64,000 bases of DNA from Streptomyces sp. HUAS YS2 (GTDB taxonomy: Bacteria > Actinomycetota > Actinomycetes > Streptomycetales > Streptomycetaceae): the NCBI RefSeq assembly GCF_033343995.1, contig NZ_CP137573.1:868001-932000 (forward strand), in the 5' to 3' direction. Numbering within the stretch: the first letter of the stretch is position 1; each line of letters begins with the position of its first letter. The translations under genes and the position numbers were made by a program. Below are positions 8,681-17,237 of the stretch, in pieces. The notes below the pieces were generated by a model. The model saw nothing but the letters and a program-made list of their open reading frames with translations, did no database searches and was not told where the DNA came from.

Positions 8681-8716
8681 CTGGTCAACTCATCTTTGTT
8701 CTCCAGAGTTGACCGG
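8681..8716 (+). promoter_or_regulatory. Inverted repeat between DUF779 and phosphodiester glycosidase genes
   Basis: GGTCAACTC (8683-8691) and GAGTTGACC (8706-8714) form a perfect 9-bp dyad around 14 nt, extendable by a wobble and one C-G pair. It ends 7 bases before the next gene's ribosome site. It could be a terminator, an operator or a 5'-UTR hairpin. Confidence 0.45.
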
Positions 8717-8731
8717 GCATCAGGAGGTTCC

Positions 8732-10000
8732 GTGGCGCCGTCTCGGCCCCGTACGACGAACGTACTGTCCGTATTCCTCGCTTGGTGCGCCCTGTTGGGC
8801 GGCGGGCTGGCCGGGAGCACCCCGGCCGCCGCGGCCCCGCTCGCCGCCCCGCCGGCCCCCGCGTCGGCGCGGCCGGCGTCCTGGAGCGAGCTGGCTCCGG
8901 GAGTCGGGTACGCGACGCTGGACCTGACCGCGGAGAAGGGTCCCGTCCGCGCACACCTGCTCTCCGTCGACCTGACCGAGCCGAAGGTCTCGATCGGCCT
9001 GCTCCACCCGGGTGAAGTCGCCGCCCGGGCCCCGCTGTCCGCGCTCGCGGACGCGCAGGCGGCCGTCGGCGGGGTCAACGGCGACTTCTTCCACATCTCC
9101 GAGACCCAGCACCCGGGCGTGGAGGCGACCGGCGCAGCCGTCGGCCCGGCGGTCGCCGAAGGTCGGGCGCTCAAGTCCGCGGTGCCGAACGGGCAGCGGT
9201 TCGGTCCGGCGCTACCGCCCGGCACCAGCACCCGCGACGTGCTGGGCGTGGGTGCGGACGACCGGGCGCGCCTCGGCGCGCTGGAGCTGGACGGGACGGT
9301 GACGGCGCACGGTGACCAGCTGCCGCTCGGCGGGCTGAACCAGTACGCGCTGCCCGTCGGCTCGGTCGGCGTGTTCACCTCCGACTGGGGCGAGGCGTCC
9401 CGGCTGCGGGCGACCTGCGGCACGGACACCAGCAGGTCGGCGCCGTGCAGCTCGGAGACGTACGAGGTCACGGTGCGGGCGGGCCGTGTGACGGCGGTCG
9501 CCGAGCAGCCCGGCCGGGGCAGGATCGCCGAGGACACGGAGGTCCTGGTGGGCCGGGAGGCGGGGGCCCGGGAGCTGCGCCGGCTCGCGGTCGGCGACCC
9601 GGTCTCCGTACGGCACCGGCTGGTCGCGGAGCGTGCGCGGGTGCCGTACCGCTTCGCGGTCGGCGGGTTCCCGGTGCTGCGGGACGGTGCTCCGCTGGAC
9701 GGTCTCGACTCGGTGGCGTTCGCGGTCCGCTCGGCGGCCGGGATCGGCTTCGACGGGCGGTGGCTGGTGCTGATGGCACTGGACGGCGCCCCTGGCTTCC
9801 GCAGCGGCCTCACGGTCGCCGAGGTGGCGGACCTCATGGCGTCGCTGGGCACGACGGACGCGTTGAGCCTGGACGGCGGCGGTTCGTCGACGCTGGTGAC
9901 GCGGTCCCCGGGGGACGGCGCCGTCACGGTGCGCAACCATCCGAGCGGCGGCGCGGAGCGGCCGGTGGCGAACGGCATCGGGGTCTTCGCCGGCGGCTGA
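8732..10000 (+). CDS. Secreted phosphodiester glycosidase (NAGPA-like) family protein
   Basis: 422 residues from GTG 8732 behind AGGAGG. An N-terminal signal peptide (about 1-35, ending in an Ala/Pro-rich 'TPAAAA' region) marks export. The C-terminal half carries the NAGPA/phosphodiester alpha-GlcNAcase hallmarks: 'VNGDFFHIS', 'RWLVLMALDG', 'LSLDGGGSSTLV', and the terminal 'ANGIGVF'. Relatives remove covering GlcNAc-phosphodiesters or act on cell-wall glycopolymers; the substrate here is unknown. It stands alone transcriptionally behind an inverted repeat. Confidence 0.88.
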   Translation: MAPSRPRTTNVLSVFLAWCALLGGGLAGSTPAAAAPLAAPPAPASARPASWSELAPGVGYATLDLTAEKGPVRAHLLSVDLTEPKVSIGLLHPGEVAARAPLSALADAQAAVGGVNGDFFHISETQHPGVEATGAAVGPAVAEGRALKSAVPNGQRFGPALPPGTSTRDVLGVGADDRARLGALELDGTVTAHGDQLPLGGLNQYALPVGSVGVFTSDWGEASRLRATCGTDTSRSAPCSSETYEVTVRAGRVTAVAEQPGRGRIAEDTEVLVGREAGARELRRLAVGDPVSVRHRLVAERARVPYRFAVGGFPVLRDGAPLDGLDSVAFAVRSAAGIGFDGRWLVLMALDGAPGFRSGLTVAEVADLMASLGTTDALSLDGGGSSTLVTRSPGDGAVTVRNHPSGGAERPVANGIGVFAGG

Positions 10001-10097
10001 CACGCCGGGCCGACACGTCCCGTCACCGTGCGGGGCGCGCGGGCCGTGGCTAGCGTGGCTCGGAGCAGCGACCATCGATCGGAAGAGAGTCACCGTC

Positions 10098-10895
10098 ATG
10101 GCAGCACGACCTGAAGGCACCCCCGTCTGGACCGACGCGATGTTCACGGACGTCAATGGGGCGAAGACCTTCTACGGCGAGGTGCTGGGCTGGACCTTCG
10201 GCGAGGAGTCGACCGAGTTCGGCAACTACACGCAGGCGTACAAGGACGGGAAGGCGGTCGCGGCCGTCGTTCCGCCGATGCCCGGCCAGGGCGACCCGGT
10301 GTCGGCCTGGTGTCTGTACTTCGCGTCGGACGACGTGAACGCGACCGCGCAGAAGATCACAGCGGCGGGCGGCAAGGTGCTGATGGAGCCGATGCAGGTC
10401 GGCGACTTCGGCTCCATGGTGCTCGGCCAGGACCCCACCGGTGTGGTCTTCGGCGCCTGGCAGGGCGGGGCCCACGAGGGCTTCGAGCTGGAGGGCAAGA
10501 CCGGCTCCTACGCCTGGGCCGAGGTCTTCACCCGGGACCCGGCGAAGTCGGACGCGTTCCTCACCTCCGTCTTCGGCTACAACGCCAAGAAGATGGCGGA
10601 CGAGCACGTCGACTACAAGGTCTTCGACCTCGGCGGCGAGATGCCGGTCCTGGGCCGGATGAAGATGACGGCCGAGGACTTCCCGGCCGAGATCCCGCCG
10701 TACATCCAGATCTACTTCGCGGTGGACGACTGCGACGCGGCCGTCGCGAAGGCGGAGAAGCTGGGCGGCAAGAAGGTGTTCGGGCCGATGGGCAGCCCGT
10801 TCGGGCGGTTCGCGGCGATCGTCGACCCGCAGGGCGCGGCGTTCGCGGTCATCGACATGTCGACCACCGAGGGCGAGATGCCCGAGATGGTGTGA
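10098..10895 (+). CDS. Two-domain VOC (glyoxalase-fold) protein
   Basis: 265 residues, ATG with a GGAAGAG site. Two tandem VOC modules of about 125 residues each are visible, with repeated 'AKTFYGEVLGW' / 'SDAFLTSVFGY' and 'QDPTGVVFGAWQ' / 'VDPQGAAFAVID' motifs. This is the layout of the CFP-30B-like actinobacterial group. VOC proteins bind a metal and act as dioxygenases, isomerases or drug-binding proteins; no specific role can be read. A paralogue lies at 33015-33794. A perfect stem-loop terminates the gene. Confidence 0.88.
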   Translation: MAARPEGTPVWTDAMFTDVNGAKTFYGEVLGWTFGEESTEFGNYTQAYKDGKAVAAVVPPMPGQGDPVSAWCLYFASDDVNATAQKITAAGGKVLMEPMQVGDFGSMVLGQDPTGVVFGAWQGGAHEGFELEGKTGSYAWAEVFTRDPAKSDAFLTSVFGYNAKKMADEHVDYKVFDLGGEMPVLGRMKMTAEDFPAEIPPYIQIYFAVDDCDAAVAKAEKLGGKKVFGPMGSPFGRFAAIVDPQGAAFAVIDMSTTEGEMPEMV

Positions 10896-10925
10896 GCCCG
10901 GGCAGGGTCATACCCGCGGACGCAG

Positions 10926-10957
10926 GGCGCCCGGGACCGGTCACGGTCCCGGGCGCC
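10926..10957. terminator. Bidirectional terminator
   Basis: Perfect 14-bp stem (10926-10939 / 10944-10957) with a 4-nt loop between convergent genes. It serves the VOC gene (+) and the small gene at 10983 (-). Confidence 0.8.
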
Positions 10958-10982
10958 TCGGCCTGCGGCCCGCCGGCGGGAC

Positions 10983-11207
10983 TCAGAGCTTGTGCAGGCC
11001 GTAGTAGGGGCTGACGACGCGGGTCTCGACCGTGCCGAAGTCGGCGAGCACCGCCCCGCCGGCGAGCTCCACAGCGGTGATCGTGCCGAGGCCGTACCGG
11101 TCGTGCGAAACACGGTCTCCGAGGGCGAAGTCCTCGACTTCGCGAAGGGGGCGGGCCTTGAAGGGGCTCGTGGGCAGATGGCGCCGGGGCGCGGATTCTT
11201 TCGTCAT
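10983..11207 (-). CDS. Small conserved-type protein with Tudor/KOW-like segment
   Basis: 74 residues. After a basic 25-residue N-terminus, the rest reads as a small beta-barrel motif: 'LGDRVSHDRYGLGTITAVE' followed by 'VLADFGTVETRVVSPYYGLHKL'. This resembles the C-terminal Tudor-like segment of UvrD/PcrA helicases and CarD-type RNA-polymerase-binding folds. The resemblance suggests nucleic-acid or RNA-polymerase contact, but this is inference from pattern. It is a standalone gene that shares a terminator with the VOC gene. Confidence 0.75.
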   Translation of the reverse strand: MTKESAPRRHLPTSPFKARPLREVEDFALGDRVSHDRYGLGTITAVELAGGAVLADFGTVETRVVSPYYGLHKL

Positions 11208-11278
11208 TGAGAGCCAGTATGCGGCTCACAGCACGAATAACCCTAGTGTCGAACACGCATTCGATACTCCGGCCCCGT

Positions 11279-11304
11279 GACCGGGCGGCCGCACCCGCCC
11301 GGTC
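11279..11304 (-). terminator. Terminator of the secreted beta-propeller gene
   Basis: A perfect 10-bp stem (11279-11288 / 11295-11304) with a 6-nt loop lies 9 nt beyond the stop of the minus-strand gene at 11314. Confidence 0.65.
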
Positions 11305-11313
11305 GGCTGCCGC

Positions 11314-12897
11314 TCAGGCCCTGTCGCGGACGGCGACGATGCCGTTGAAGACGCCGACGTACGCGGTGCCGTCGGGGCCGATGGTGATCGGCGCCCAGTT
11401 GTTGTCATAGGCGAGACCGGTGCCGGTGAGCTGCTTCCAGACGCGCTTGCCGGTGCGGAAGTCGACGGCGGTGAGGTACCAGGCGTCGATGCCGAGGGCG
11501 TTGGGCTGCTTCTCGTAGAAGTAGAGCAGGCCGTTCGCGGTGGAGAGCTTGGGCACGGTGGACGGGGAGCGGACGTCGCTCTCCCAGACGGTGTCGCAGC
11601 CGCTGCCGTCGGGGCGGACGTCGATCCGGGTCGCCCCGCCGACGACGCTGCGGCCGAGGGTGAGGGTGGTCGGGTTCTCGTAGCCGTAGTTGTTCTCGAC
11701 GACGAGGCTGTTGCCCCAGCTGATCAGGGAGTTGTCGGTGGTGGAGGCGCCCGCGCCGAAGACCGGGACCTCGCAGACCAGGCGCCGGTCGGCCGGGACG
11801 TCCGTGCCGCGTCGGTAGACGAGGACGTGCATCCGGTCGTCCGCGTTGTCGGTGATGGCGACGTAGTCGTCCCCGAAGAGGTCGGGGGTGGTGCCGGAAC
11901 CCTGGTTGACGGAGCCGGGCTTGGTGCCCGTGCCCCGGTCGTAGGTCTGCCGCCACTGGATCGCCGGGGTGCCGTCGGCGGCTGCGCGGAAGCTGTACAG
12001 CGCGTGGTCGGAGACGATCGAGACGCCGTCCTCTGCGACCGAGAACGAGTTCTGGATCTCCTCGCCGGCGAGCCGGATCGACTTCAGGACGCCGGTGGCC
12101 GGGTCGACGGTGCCGACGCGGCCGAGCCGGGTCACCCACCAGATGCGGCCCTGCCAGTCCGGCATGACGGAGGTGACGGGGTCGCAGACGCCGCTGGGGA
12201 AGAGGTTGGTCCAGCTGACGCAGTCGTGCGGAACGTGGGAGGTGAGGTCCCAGTCGTTCTCGACGGTGAAATTCCAGCTGCCGTCGGGGTTCTGGCCGTG
12301 CGCGATCCGCAGGACGTGCTGACGCGAGTCGGCGAGGACGACGCGGTCCATGTTGTCGAGGTAGAAGTACGCGCCGCCGGAGGTGTCCTTGAAGATCTTC
12401 TCGAAGTCGAGCCGGGTGATGGCCTCGACGGTGGAGGAGCGCTGCGGCAGCTGGTACTCGGCGAGGGTGGCGAGCGTGCGCGGGTCGAGCAGCTTCAGCA
12501 GGAACCCGGAGAACGTGCCGCAGACGGTGAGCAGCCGGCCGCCGGAGTCGAAGGTGGCGGTGGCGCACTCCCCGCCGAGCGCGGCGATCTTCTCGCTGGT
12601 GACCCGGGGGCTGCGGCCGAGCGGTCCCGAGTACGGGTGGGTGCCGCTTCCGGCGGCGTCGGCGTGCATGCCGCTGCGGCCGTTGGGGGCGAGGTACGGG
12701 TGCTGGGGCGGCGCGTCCGCGGGGACCGGGCGGGCGGTCGCGGGCGCGCCGTCGTAGTGGTCGACGAGGCGGTGGCCGGGGGCCAGGGGTATCTCGTCGG
12801 CGAAGGCGGGGGGTGTCGCGCCGACCAGGACGGTCGCGCAGAGCGCGGCGACGACGGCGAGCGCGCGGGCGCGGGCTCGCCTCGGGAAGGGGGACAT
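11314..12897 (-). CDS. Secreted PQQ-like beta-propeller protein
   Basis: 527 residues from ATG 12897. That ATG is preferred over the adjacent GTG 12900 because the GAGGAG site is then correctly spaced. A signal peptide covers about 1-34 (Arg-rich, hydrophobic, ending 'PPAFA'). The mature part repeats blade-like segments such as 'VGTVDPATGVLKSIRLAGE', 'LYSFRAAADGTPAIQWRQ' and 'LTAVDFRTGKRVWKQLTG', typical of eight-bladed PQQ/WD-type propellers. No catalytic motif is evident. It is probably an extracellular binding or scaffolding protein. It has its own terminator, and a dyad lies upstream. Confidence 0.8.
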   Translation of the reverse strand: MSPFPRRARARALAVVAALCATVLVGATPPAFADEIPLAPGHRLVDHYDGAPATARPVPADAPPQHPYLAPNGRSGMHADAAGSGTHPYSGPLGRSPRVTSEKIAALGGECATATFDSGGRLLTVCGTFSGFLLKLLDPRTLATLAEYQLPQRSSTVEAITRLDFEKIFKDTSGGAYFYLDNMDRVVLADSRQHVLRIAHGQNPDGSWNFTVENDWDLTSHVPHDCVSWTNLFPSGVCDPVTSVMPDWQGRIWWVTRLGRVGTVDPATGVLKSIRLAGEEIQNSFSVAEDGVSIVSDHALYSFRAAADGTPAIQWRQTYDRGTGTKPGSVNQGSGTTPDLFGDDYVAITDNADDRMHVLVYRRGTDVPADRRLVCEVPVFGAGASTTDNSLISWGNSLVVENNYGYENPTTLTLGRSVVGGATRIDVRPDGSGCDTVWESDVRSPSTVPKLSTANGLLYFYEKQPNALGIDAWYLTAVDFRTGKRVWKQLTGTGLAYDNNWAPITIGPDGTAYVGVFNGIVAVRDRA

Positions 12898-12980
12898 CAC
12901 GGCTCCTCGGGTGCGTACGTGGGTCGCGCCGGCGGCCGACGTTAGGCCCGAGTGTGTGAGATGTACATGGAACTGCCCCG

Positions 12981-13011
12981 CGTTTCACGGGCACTTCATG
13001 ATCGTGAAACG
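12981..13011. promoter_or_regulatory. Perfect dyad CGTTTCACG-N13-CGTGAAACG
   Basis: A perfect 9-bp inverted repeat lies 84 bp upstream of the beta-propeller start and 25 bp beyond the stop of the small membrane gene. It may be a terminator for the latter or an operator for the former. Confidence 0.45.
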
Positions 13012-13035
13012 AAAGCCTGGGGCAGCCGGGTCGCG

Positions 13036-13230
13036 TCAGGGCTTGAGGCTGCTGACCACGTCGGCGGTGGCGGCGACTCCGTTGTGGATGCTGGGCGCCA
13101 TGCTCGTGCCCGCGAGGAAGAACCCGAGCAGGGCGCAGACCAGCGCGTGGGTGACCTTCAGCCCGCCGTTGCGGAGGAAGATCACCGCCAGGATCAGCAG
13201 AAGAAGCACCACGGAAATGGAGACCGCCAT
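13036..13230 (-). CDS. Small membrane protein (64 aa)
   Basis: ATG 13230 is chosen because AAGGAGGG lies 8 nt upstream; a GTG at 13239 would overlap that site. Two hydrophobic helices are predicted: residues 3-20 ('SISVVLLLLILAVIFL') and about 27-45 ('ALVCALLGFFLAGTSMAP'), joined by 'RNGGLKVTH'. No cysteines, enzymatic motifs or signal-peptidase site are seen. Similar short two-helix proteins recur in Streptomyces chromosomes and plasmids from memory, but I assign no function. A phased 11-bp repeat array lies upstream. Confidence 0.7.
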   Translation of the reverse strand: MAVSISVVLLLLILAVIFLRNGGLKVTHALVCALLGFFLAGTSMAPSIHNGVAATADVVSSLKP

Positions 13231-13331
13231 CGCCCACACCCTCCTTGCGCCGCGCCGGAATTGCGGCGTTCGGCGGCCAGTGTGGCGGAACGGGCGACGC
13301 GTCCGGCCGTACGGCGTGGCGGCCGTACGGG

Positions 13332-13394
13332 TGATTCGCGGCTGATTCGCCAGGCATTCGCGCCTGATTGGCCGGGGATGCGCGGGTGATCTCC
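13332..13394. repeat. Six phased 11-bp direct repeats (TGATTCGC-type)
   Basis: Units start at 13332, 13343, 13354, 13365, 13376 and 13387, exactly 11 bp apart: TGATTCGC, TGATTCGC, GCATTCGC, TGATTGGC, GGATGCGC, TGATCTCC. They degenerate toward the right. They lie between the GDPD-like stop and the small membrane gene, about 100 bp upstream of the latter's start. One-helical-turn spacing resembles cooperative response-regulator arrays. Confidence 0.6.
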
Positions 13395-13412
13395 GGGGGC
13401 CGGCGGGCCCGG

Positions 13413-14264
13413 CTAGCGGGCCCGGGCGGTCAGGAAGCGGCGCAGACCGGCGAGGTCGTCGGTGTTGAGGTGGTCGACGCCGGCGGCGAGCAGTTCGGTC
13501 CAGACGGCCTCGCGCGCCGGGCCGGGCCGGTCGGGGGTGGCCCAGAAGCGGACCCGCCGACCCTGGGCGTGCGCCGTGTCGACGAGGGTCCGCAGCCGGG
13601 CGCGTTCGGCGGCGGGGAAGGGGCCGTCGCCGGTCCAGCCGAAGAACTGGGTCCAGTTGCCGCTGACCAGCGGGATGAACGAGGCGGGCGTGGGGGCCGG
13701 GGCGGTCAGGTCGTCGAAGCGGCCGTCGTAGCAGGCGTACCGGACCGGCTGCGCCTCCATGGGCGTACGGGCGGCCCGGTCGCCGGAGATGACGGGGGTG
13801 ACGGCGCCGGGGTGCACCCGGTCGTCGGTGACGGTGGTCAGCATCCGCCGGTACGGGCGGAGTTGGCGGTGCAGCTCCTCGTACGCGGCGACCCCGTCGG
13901 CCTTGATGTCGATCAGCAGCTGGACCGGCCGCCGGTACCGGGGGTACACGGAGCCGTGGTGGGCGCGGACCCGGTCGAGCAGCGGGTCGAGGTAGAGCCT
14001 ACGGAGGGTGCGGGTGGGGTCGAGCTGCGCGGGCTCGTGGGCCACGAGCAGCTCGCCGTCGACCAGGAAGACGTCCGCCTCGACGCTGGTGAAGCCCTGG
14101 TCGAGGGCGTCGAGGAGGGGTCGGGTGTGCAGGTAGTCGTTGTGCGCGTGGGCCTGCGGCAGCGGCGTGACCGGCGGCGTCGCGGCCCGCGCTGCGGGCA
14201 CGGCGAGCCCGGCCGCGGCGGCGGCGAGCGAGACGACTGCGGTGCGGCGGGACAACTGCGCCAT
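13413..14264 (-). CDS. Exported GDPD / PI-PLC-superfamily phosphodiesterase
   Basis: 283 residues. The N-terminus has an SRR pair and a hydrophobic Ala-rich stretch ending 'ARAAT', suggesting Sec or Tat export. The TIM-barrel signature is 'PQAHAHNDYLHTRPL' (catalytic His/Asn), followed by 'FTSVEADVFLVDGELLVAHEP' (acidic metal ligands and second His) and a distal 'LNTDDLAGLRRFL'. This matches the glycerophosphodiesterase/PI-PLC superfamily, closest in feel to the AIM6-like subgroup. Likely role: hydrolysis of extracellular phosphodiesters or lipid headgroups. Substrate unknown. Confidence 0.85.
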   Translation of the reverse strand: MAQLSRRTAVVSLAAAAAGLAVPAARAATPPVTPLPQAHAHNDYLHTRPLLDALDQGFTSVEADVFLVDGELLVAHEPAQLDPTRTLRRLYLDPLLDRVRAHHGSVYPRYRRPVQLLIDIKADGVAAYEELHRQLRPYRRMLTTVTDDRVHPGAVTPVISGDRAARTPMEAQPVRYACYDGRFDDLTAPAPTPASFIPLVSGNWTQFFGWTGDGPFPAAERARLRTLVDTAHAQGRRVRFWATPDRPGPAREAVWTELLAAGVDHLNTDDLAGLRRFLTARAR

Positions 14265-14426
14265 GAGGGTCTCCCGGGTGCGTCGGAGGCGGACGGGACG
14301 GCCGGACGGCTCCGAGTATGCGCACCTAGGTCCCTCAAGTGACCCTGGAGCACGCAGAGTTGGCCGAACATCCCGGCGGAGGTCGCCGGGAGTTCGCGGT
14401 CGTGGTCGGCGTCGGCGGGCGCGCCG

Positions 14427-17237
14427 TCAGCGCCCCGCCAGCAGCGCCTCCAGGGCTCGGACGGACTCCGGGTGGCGGTCGAGCAGCGCCCCGGCCGGAT
14501 GGCCGGATCCCTGCGGTGCCGCCCAGCCGCCCGGGCAGCCCAGCAGGTCCGCCAGTGCGTCGCAGGTCGCGGGGTGCGCGGCGAGCAGGGCGTCGCCGCG
14601 ACCGGTGTCCGGCCCGTCGGCGGTGAGAGCGGCCGGCGGGGCCGGCTGCGCCCGCCACGGCGGTGTCCAGCTGTCCAGTTCGGTGAGCCGGCCGGGGAAG
14701 ATCCGGCCGGCCTCGCGGATCAGCAGCGGGGCCAGTTCGGCGCCGTCCTTGCGCAGGGTGGTGATCAGCGACGGCAGCCACGGCAGGAGCACATGGTCCG
14801 GCAGCCGGCCGAAGGCGTTCGACACGGCCTCGACGACGAAGTCGGTGAGGGCCGGGACGGGTTCCAACGCGTGCAGGAAGCCGCTGAGGTAGCGCGGATA
14901 GGCGGGCACCACCATCGGGTTGGCGAGGAGGTCGTCGCACCGGGCCCGCAGCTCCGCGCGCGTCAGGCCGCCGAGTCGGGTCTGCGCCGCCCACAGCAGG
15001 GCCGTCCTCGACGGGTCCTGCGGGTGCGACTGGGCGACGGCCAGCTCCAGCTGGGTCCGGTCGCAGCCCAGGGACAGCGCCAGCGACTCCATGCCGAACA
15101 GGAAGCCGAGCATGGCCGCGACATGGCGGACGCCCGCCTCCTCGTCGGTGAACGCCGTCGGGAGCAGCGTGCAGTAGTGCGCATACCCGGCCTTCACGAA
15201 GGACTCGATCCAGGACGGCAGCACCGGCTCGCCGGTGCGGTAGTACGCGAGGAGCCGGCGCACCCGGCGGAGCACCTCCGGCGCGCCGTCGACGGTGCGC
15301 TCGGCCGCCAGCACCTCCAGGGCACGGGCGCCCAGCTCGTCGGCGAGGCGCCGGCTGCGCAGGTACAGCGTGGCGTCCTCGACGGTCTCCAGGACCGTCG
15401 CGGCGGTGGCCTGGATGTCGTACGCCCGGCGGCGCAGCCGCTGTTCCAGGACCTGCTCGATGCTGACGCCCTCGTAGCCGAGCTCGATCAGCGCGCGCTG
15501 GTGGGTGCCGAGGGCGAGGTCCCAGGACTCCTGGATGGGCCGCTCCCCCAGCTTCCGCTCGCCCATGATCGGGCGGGCGGCGCCGTGCGGCAGCAGGTAC
15601 CGCAGCATCCACAGCACGTCGGAGCAGCGTTCCAGTTCCGGCCGGGACGCGATGTCGAGGAGCGCCCGCTGGACGCCGCGCTGCTCCAGTCGCAGCTCCA
15701 GCGCGGCAAGCCGGTCGTGCACGTCGCGGGCGAGGGGCGGCAGGGCGTCGTAGCCGACCTGGCCGATCCGGTCGCCGCCCATCATGATCTCGACGAGCCG
15801 GCGCACATCCCGCCGGCCGGGCACCGAGTCCTTCTCGATGCAGGTGACGGCCGCGTCCATGAAGTCGTACGGGGTGGGCCTGGCCCGTTCCCGCATCCCG
15901 GCCAGCAGGATCGACGTCTCGAACACGGCGATGGCGTCGGCCGTGGAGGCGAGGTAGCCGTTGCGGCGGGCGGCACGGACGATGTCCACCGACCAGCCGA
16001 GGAGTTCGGCCTCGTCCAGCCCGTCCAGGACCGGCGGCCTGCGGAGGAAGCCCGTCAGCATGTCCGCGGGTTCGGCGTCCGTGACGGGGGCCGGCGCGGT
16101 CTTCCTCGCCTTCGGCTTCTTCGCGCCCGCCTGGCCTTCCAGGCGGTACGGCTCCACGCGGGTGCGCCGGAGGTTCTTCGCCCAGACGGTGGCGGCGATC
16201 GACACCGAGCCGGCCTCGAGGCCGAACTGCGCCTCGATCGCGGCGTGGCTGGACGGGATCAGACCGTGCTGCCAGGCCGTGGCGGTGCGCGGGCCGATCT
16301 CGAAGGTGTCGGTGCCGTCGACGCCGAACTCCTCGACGCGGCTGGCCGCGTGGAACGCGCCGCAGACGTACAGGCAGTCGGCGGGGTCGGCACCAGTGGC
16401 GGCCAGGTGCTCACGCATCCGCGTCCACATGTGGCGCTCGCGGTCCTCGTCGACCCGCAGGCGGTGCGGGTCGCCGGGGGCGAGGCGCCGGAAGAGGCTG
16501 CCGATGAGGAACATGGCCTGGCGGTAGGTGTCGTGGTCGCTGTCGCCCAGCGGCAGTTCGACGTACTGGTGCCACCACTCGGACCAGTGCCGCACCCGGC
16601 CGTGCCGCAGCAGATGCTCCTCCAGCTCGGCGAAGCGCGGCCGGAGGTCGCCGATCTCCACGCCGACCGCGTCGCCGTGCAGTCCCGACTCCTCCTCGAC
16701 GGGCGGCGTCTCGGACGGCTCCTCGTCCGTGCCGGGCGGGTCGGCCTGCTTGCCACGGGCGTCCCACTGGAAGACGTGGTCCGAGGATCGGTCGACGAGG
16801 ACCAGTTCGACACCGGGGGTGTCCAGGGCGTAGGCGATCGCCTGGTACTCGGCCGACGCCTCGGTGATCGGGGCGACCACCGACAGCGGCGACCAGTCGG
16901 CCGGGAAGCCGTCGATCTCGGTGGCGAAGGCCTGGACGGCGACCGGCAGGCGGCAGTTGCGCAGTTCGGTCAGCAGCGGCGCCATGTCCTCGCACAGCTC
17001 CAGGTACACCACCTTCGGCTGCTTCTCGCGCAGCCGGCGGGCCATCGCGAGCGCGGAGGCCGGGGAGTGGTGGCAGACCGGGAAGATCTCCAGCGGCTCG
17101 CGCACCGCGCGGTCGACGTCGTCGACGAGGCCGAGAAGGATGCCCTCCAGCGCGTCGGGCCCGTCCGCGAACGTCGTGGCGGCCTCCTGGAGCTGGGCGC
17201 GGAGCGCCTCGAAGGTTCCCTGGTGGGAGCCGCTCAT
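14427..17237 (-). CDS. DUF5682 family protein, last gene of SWIM-VWA-MoxR operon
   Basis: 936 residues; ATG overlaps the MoxR stop (ATGA). The N-terminal 400 residues hold conserved-looking motifs such as 'FPVCHHSPASALAMARRL' and 'VYLELCEDM' plus 'LYVCGAFHAASR', reminiscent of a compact alpha/beta catalytic domain with His residues. A Lys/Ala linker follows at about 375-390. The C-terminal half is helical repeat-like, rich in Leu and Arg. DUF5682 genes are typically found with MoxR AAA, VWA and SWIM genes. Biochemical activity is unknown; it is probably the effector or substrate-handling subunit of that AAA module (inference). Confidence 0.85.
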   Translation of the reverse strand: MSGSHQGTFEALRAQLQEAATTFADGPDALEGILLGLVDDVDRAVREPLEIFPVCHHSPASALAMARRLREKQPKVVYLELCEDMAPLLTELRNCRLPVAVQAFATEIDGFPADWSPLSVVAPITEASAEYQAIAYALDTPGVELVLVDRSSDHVFQWDARGKQADPPGTDEEPSETPPVEEESGLHGDAVGVEIGDLRPRFAELEEHLLRHGRVRHWSEWWHQYVELPLGDSDHDTYRQAMFLIGSLFRRLAPGDPHRLRVDEDRERHMWTRMREHLAATGADPADCLYVCGAFHAASRVEEFGVDGTDTFEIGPRTATAWQHGLIPSSHAAIEAQFGLEAGSVSIAATVWAKNLRRTRVEPYRLEGQAGAKKPKARKTAPAPVTDAEPADMLTGFLRRPPVLDGLDEAELLGWSVDIVRAARRNGYLASTADAIAVFETSILLAGMRERARPTPYDFMDAAVTCIEKDSVPGRRDVRRLVEIMMGGDRIGQVGYDALPPLARDVHDRLAALELRLEQRGVQRALLDIASRPELERCSDVLWMLRYLLPHGAARPIMGERKLGERPIQESWDLALGTHQRALIELGYEGVSIEQVLEQRLRRRAYDIQATAATVLETVEDATLYLRSRRLADELGARALEVLAAERTVDGAPEVLRRVRRLLAYYRTGEPVLPSWIESFVKAGYAHYCTLLPTAFTDEEAGVRHVAAMLGFLFGMESLALSLGCDRTQLELAVAQSHPQDPSRTALLWAAQTRLGGLTRAELRARCDDLLANPMVVPAYPRYLSGFLHALEPVPALTDFVVEAVSNAFGRLPDHVLLPWLPSLITTLRKDGAELAPLLIREAGRIFPGRLTELDSWTPPWRAQPAPPAALTADGPDTGRGDALLAAHPATCDALADLLGCPGGWAAPQGSGHPAGALLDRHPESVRALEALLAGR

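Noticed and set aside
13332..13394. PhoP-box array for the 11-bp repeats
   Set aside because: Spacing fits but units match GTTCACC poorly (about 3 of 7).
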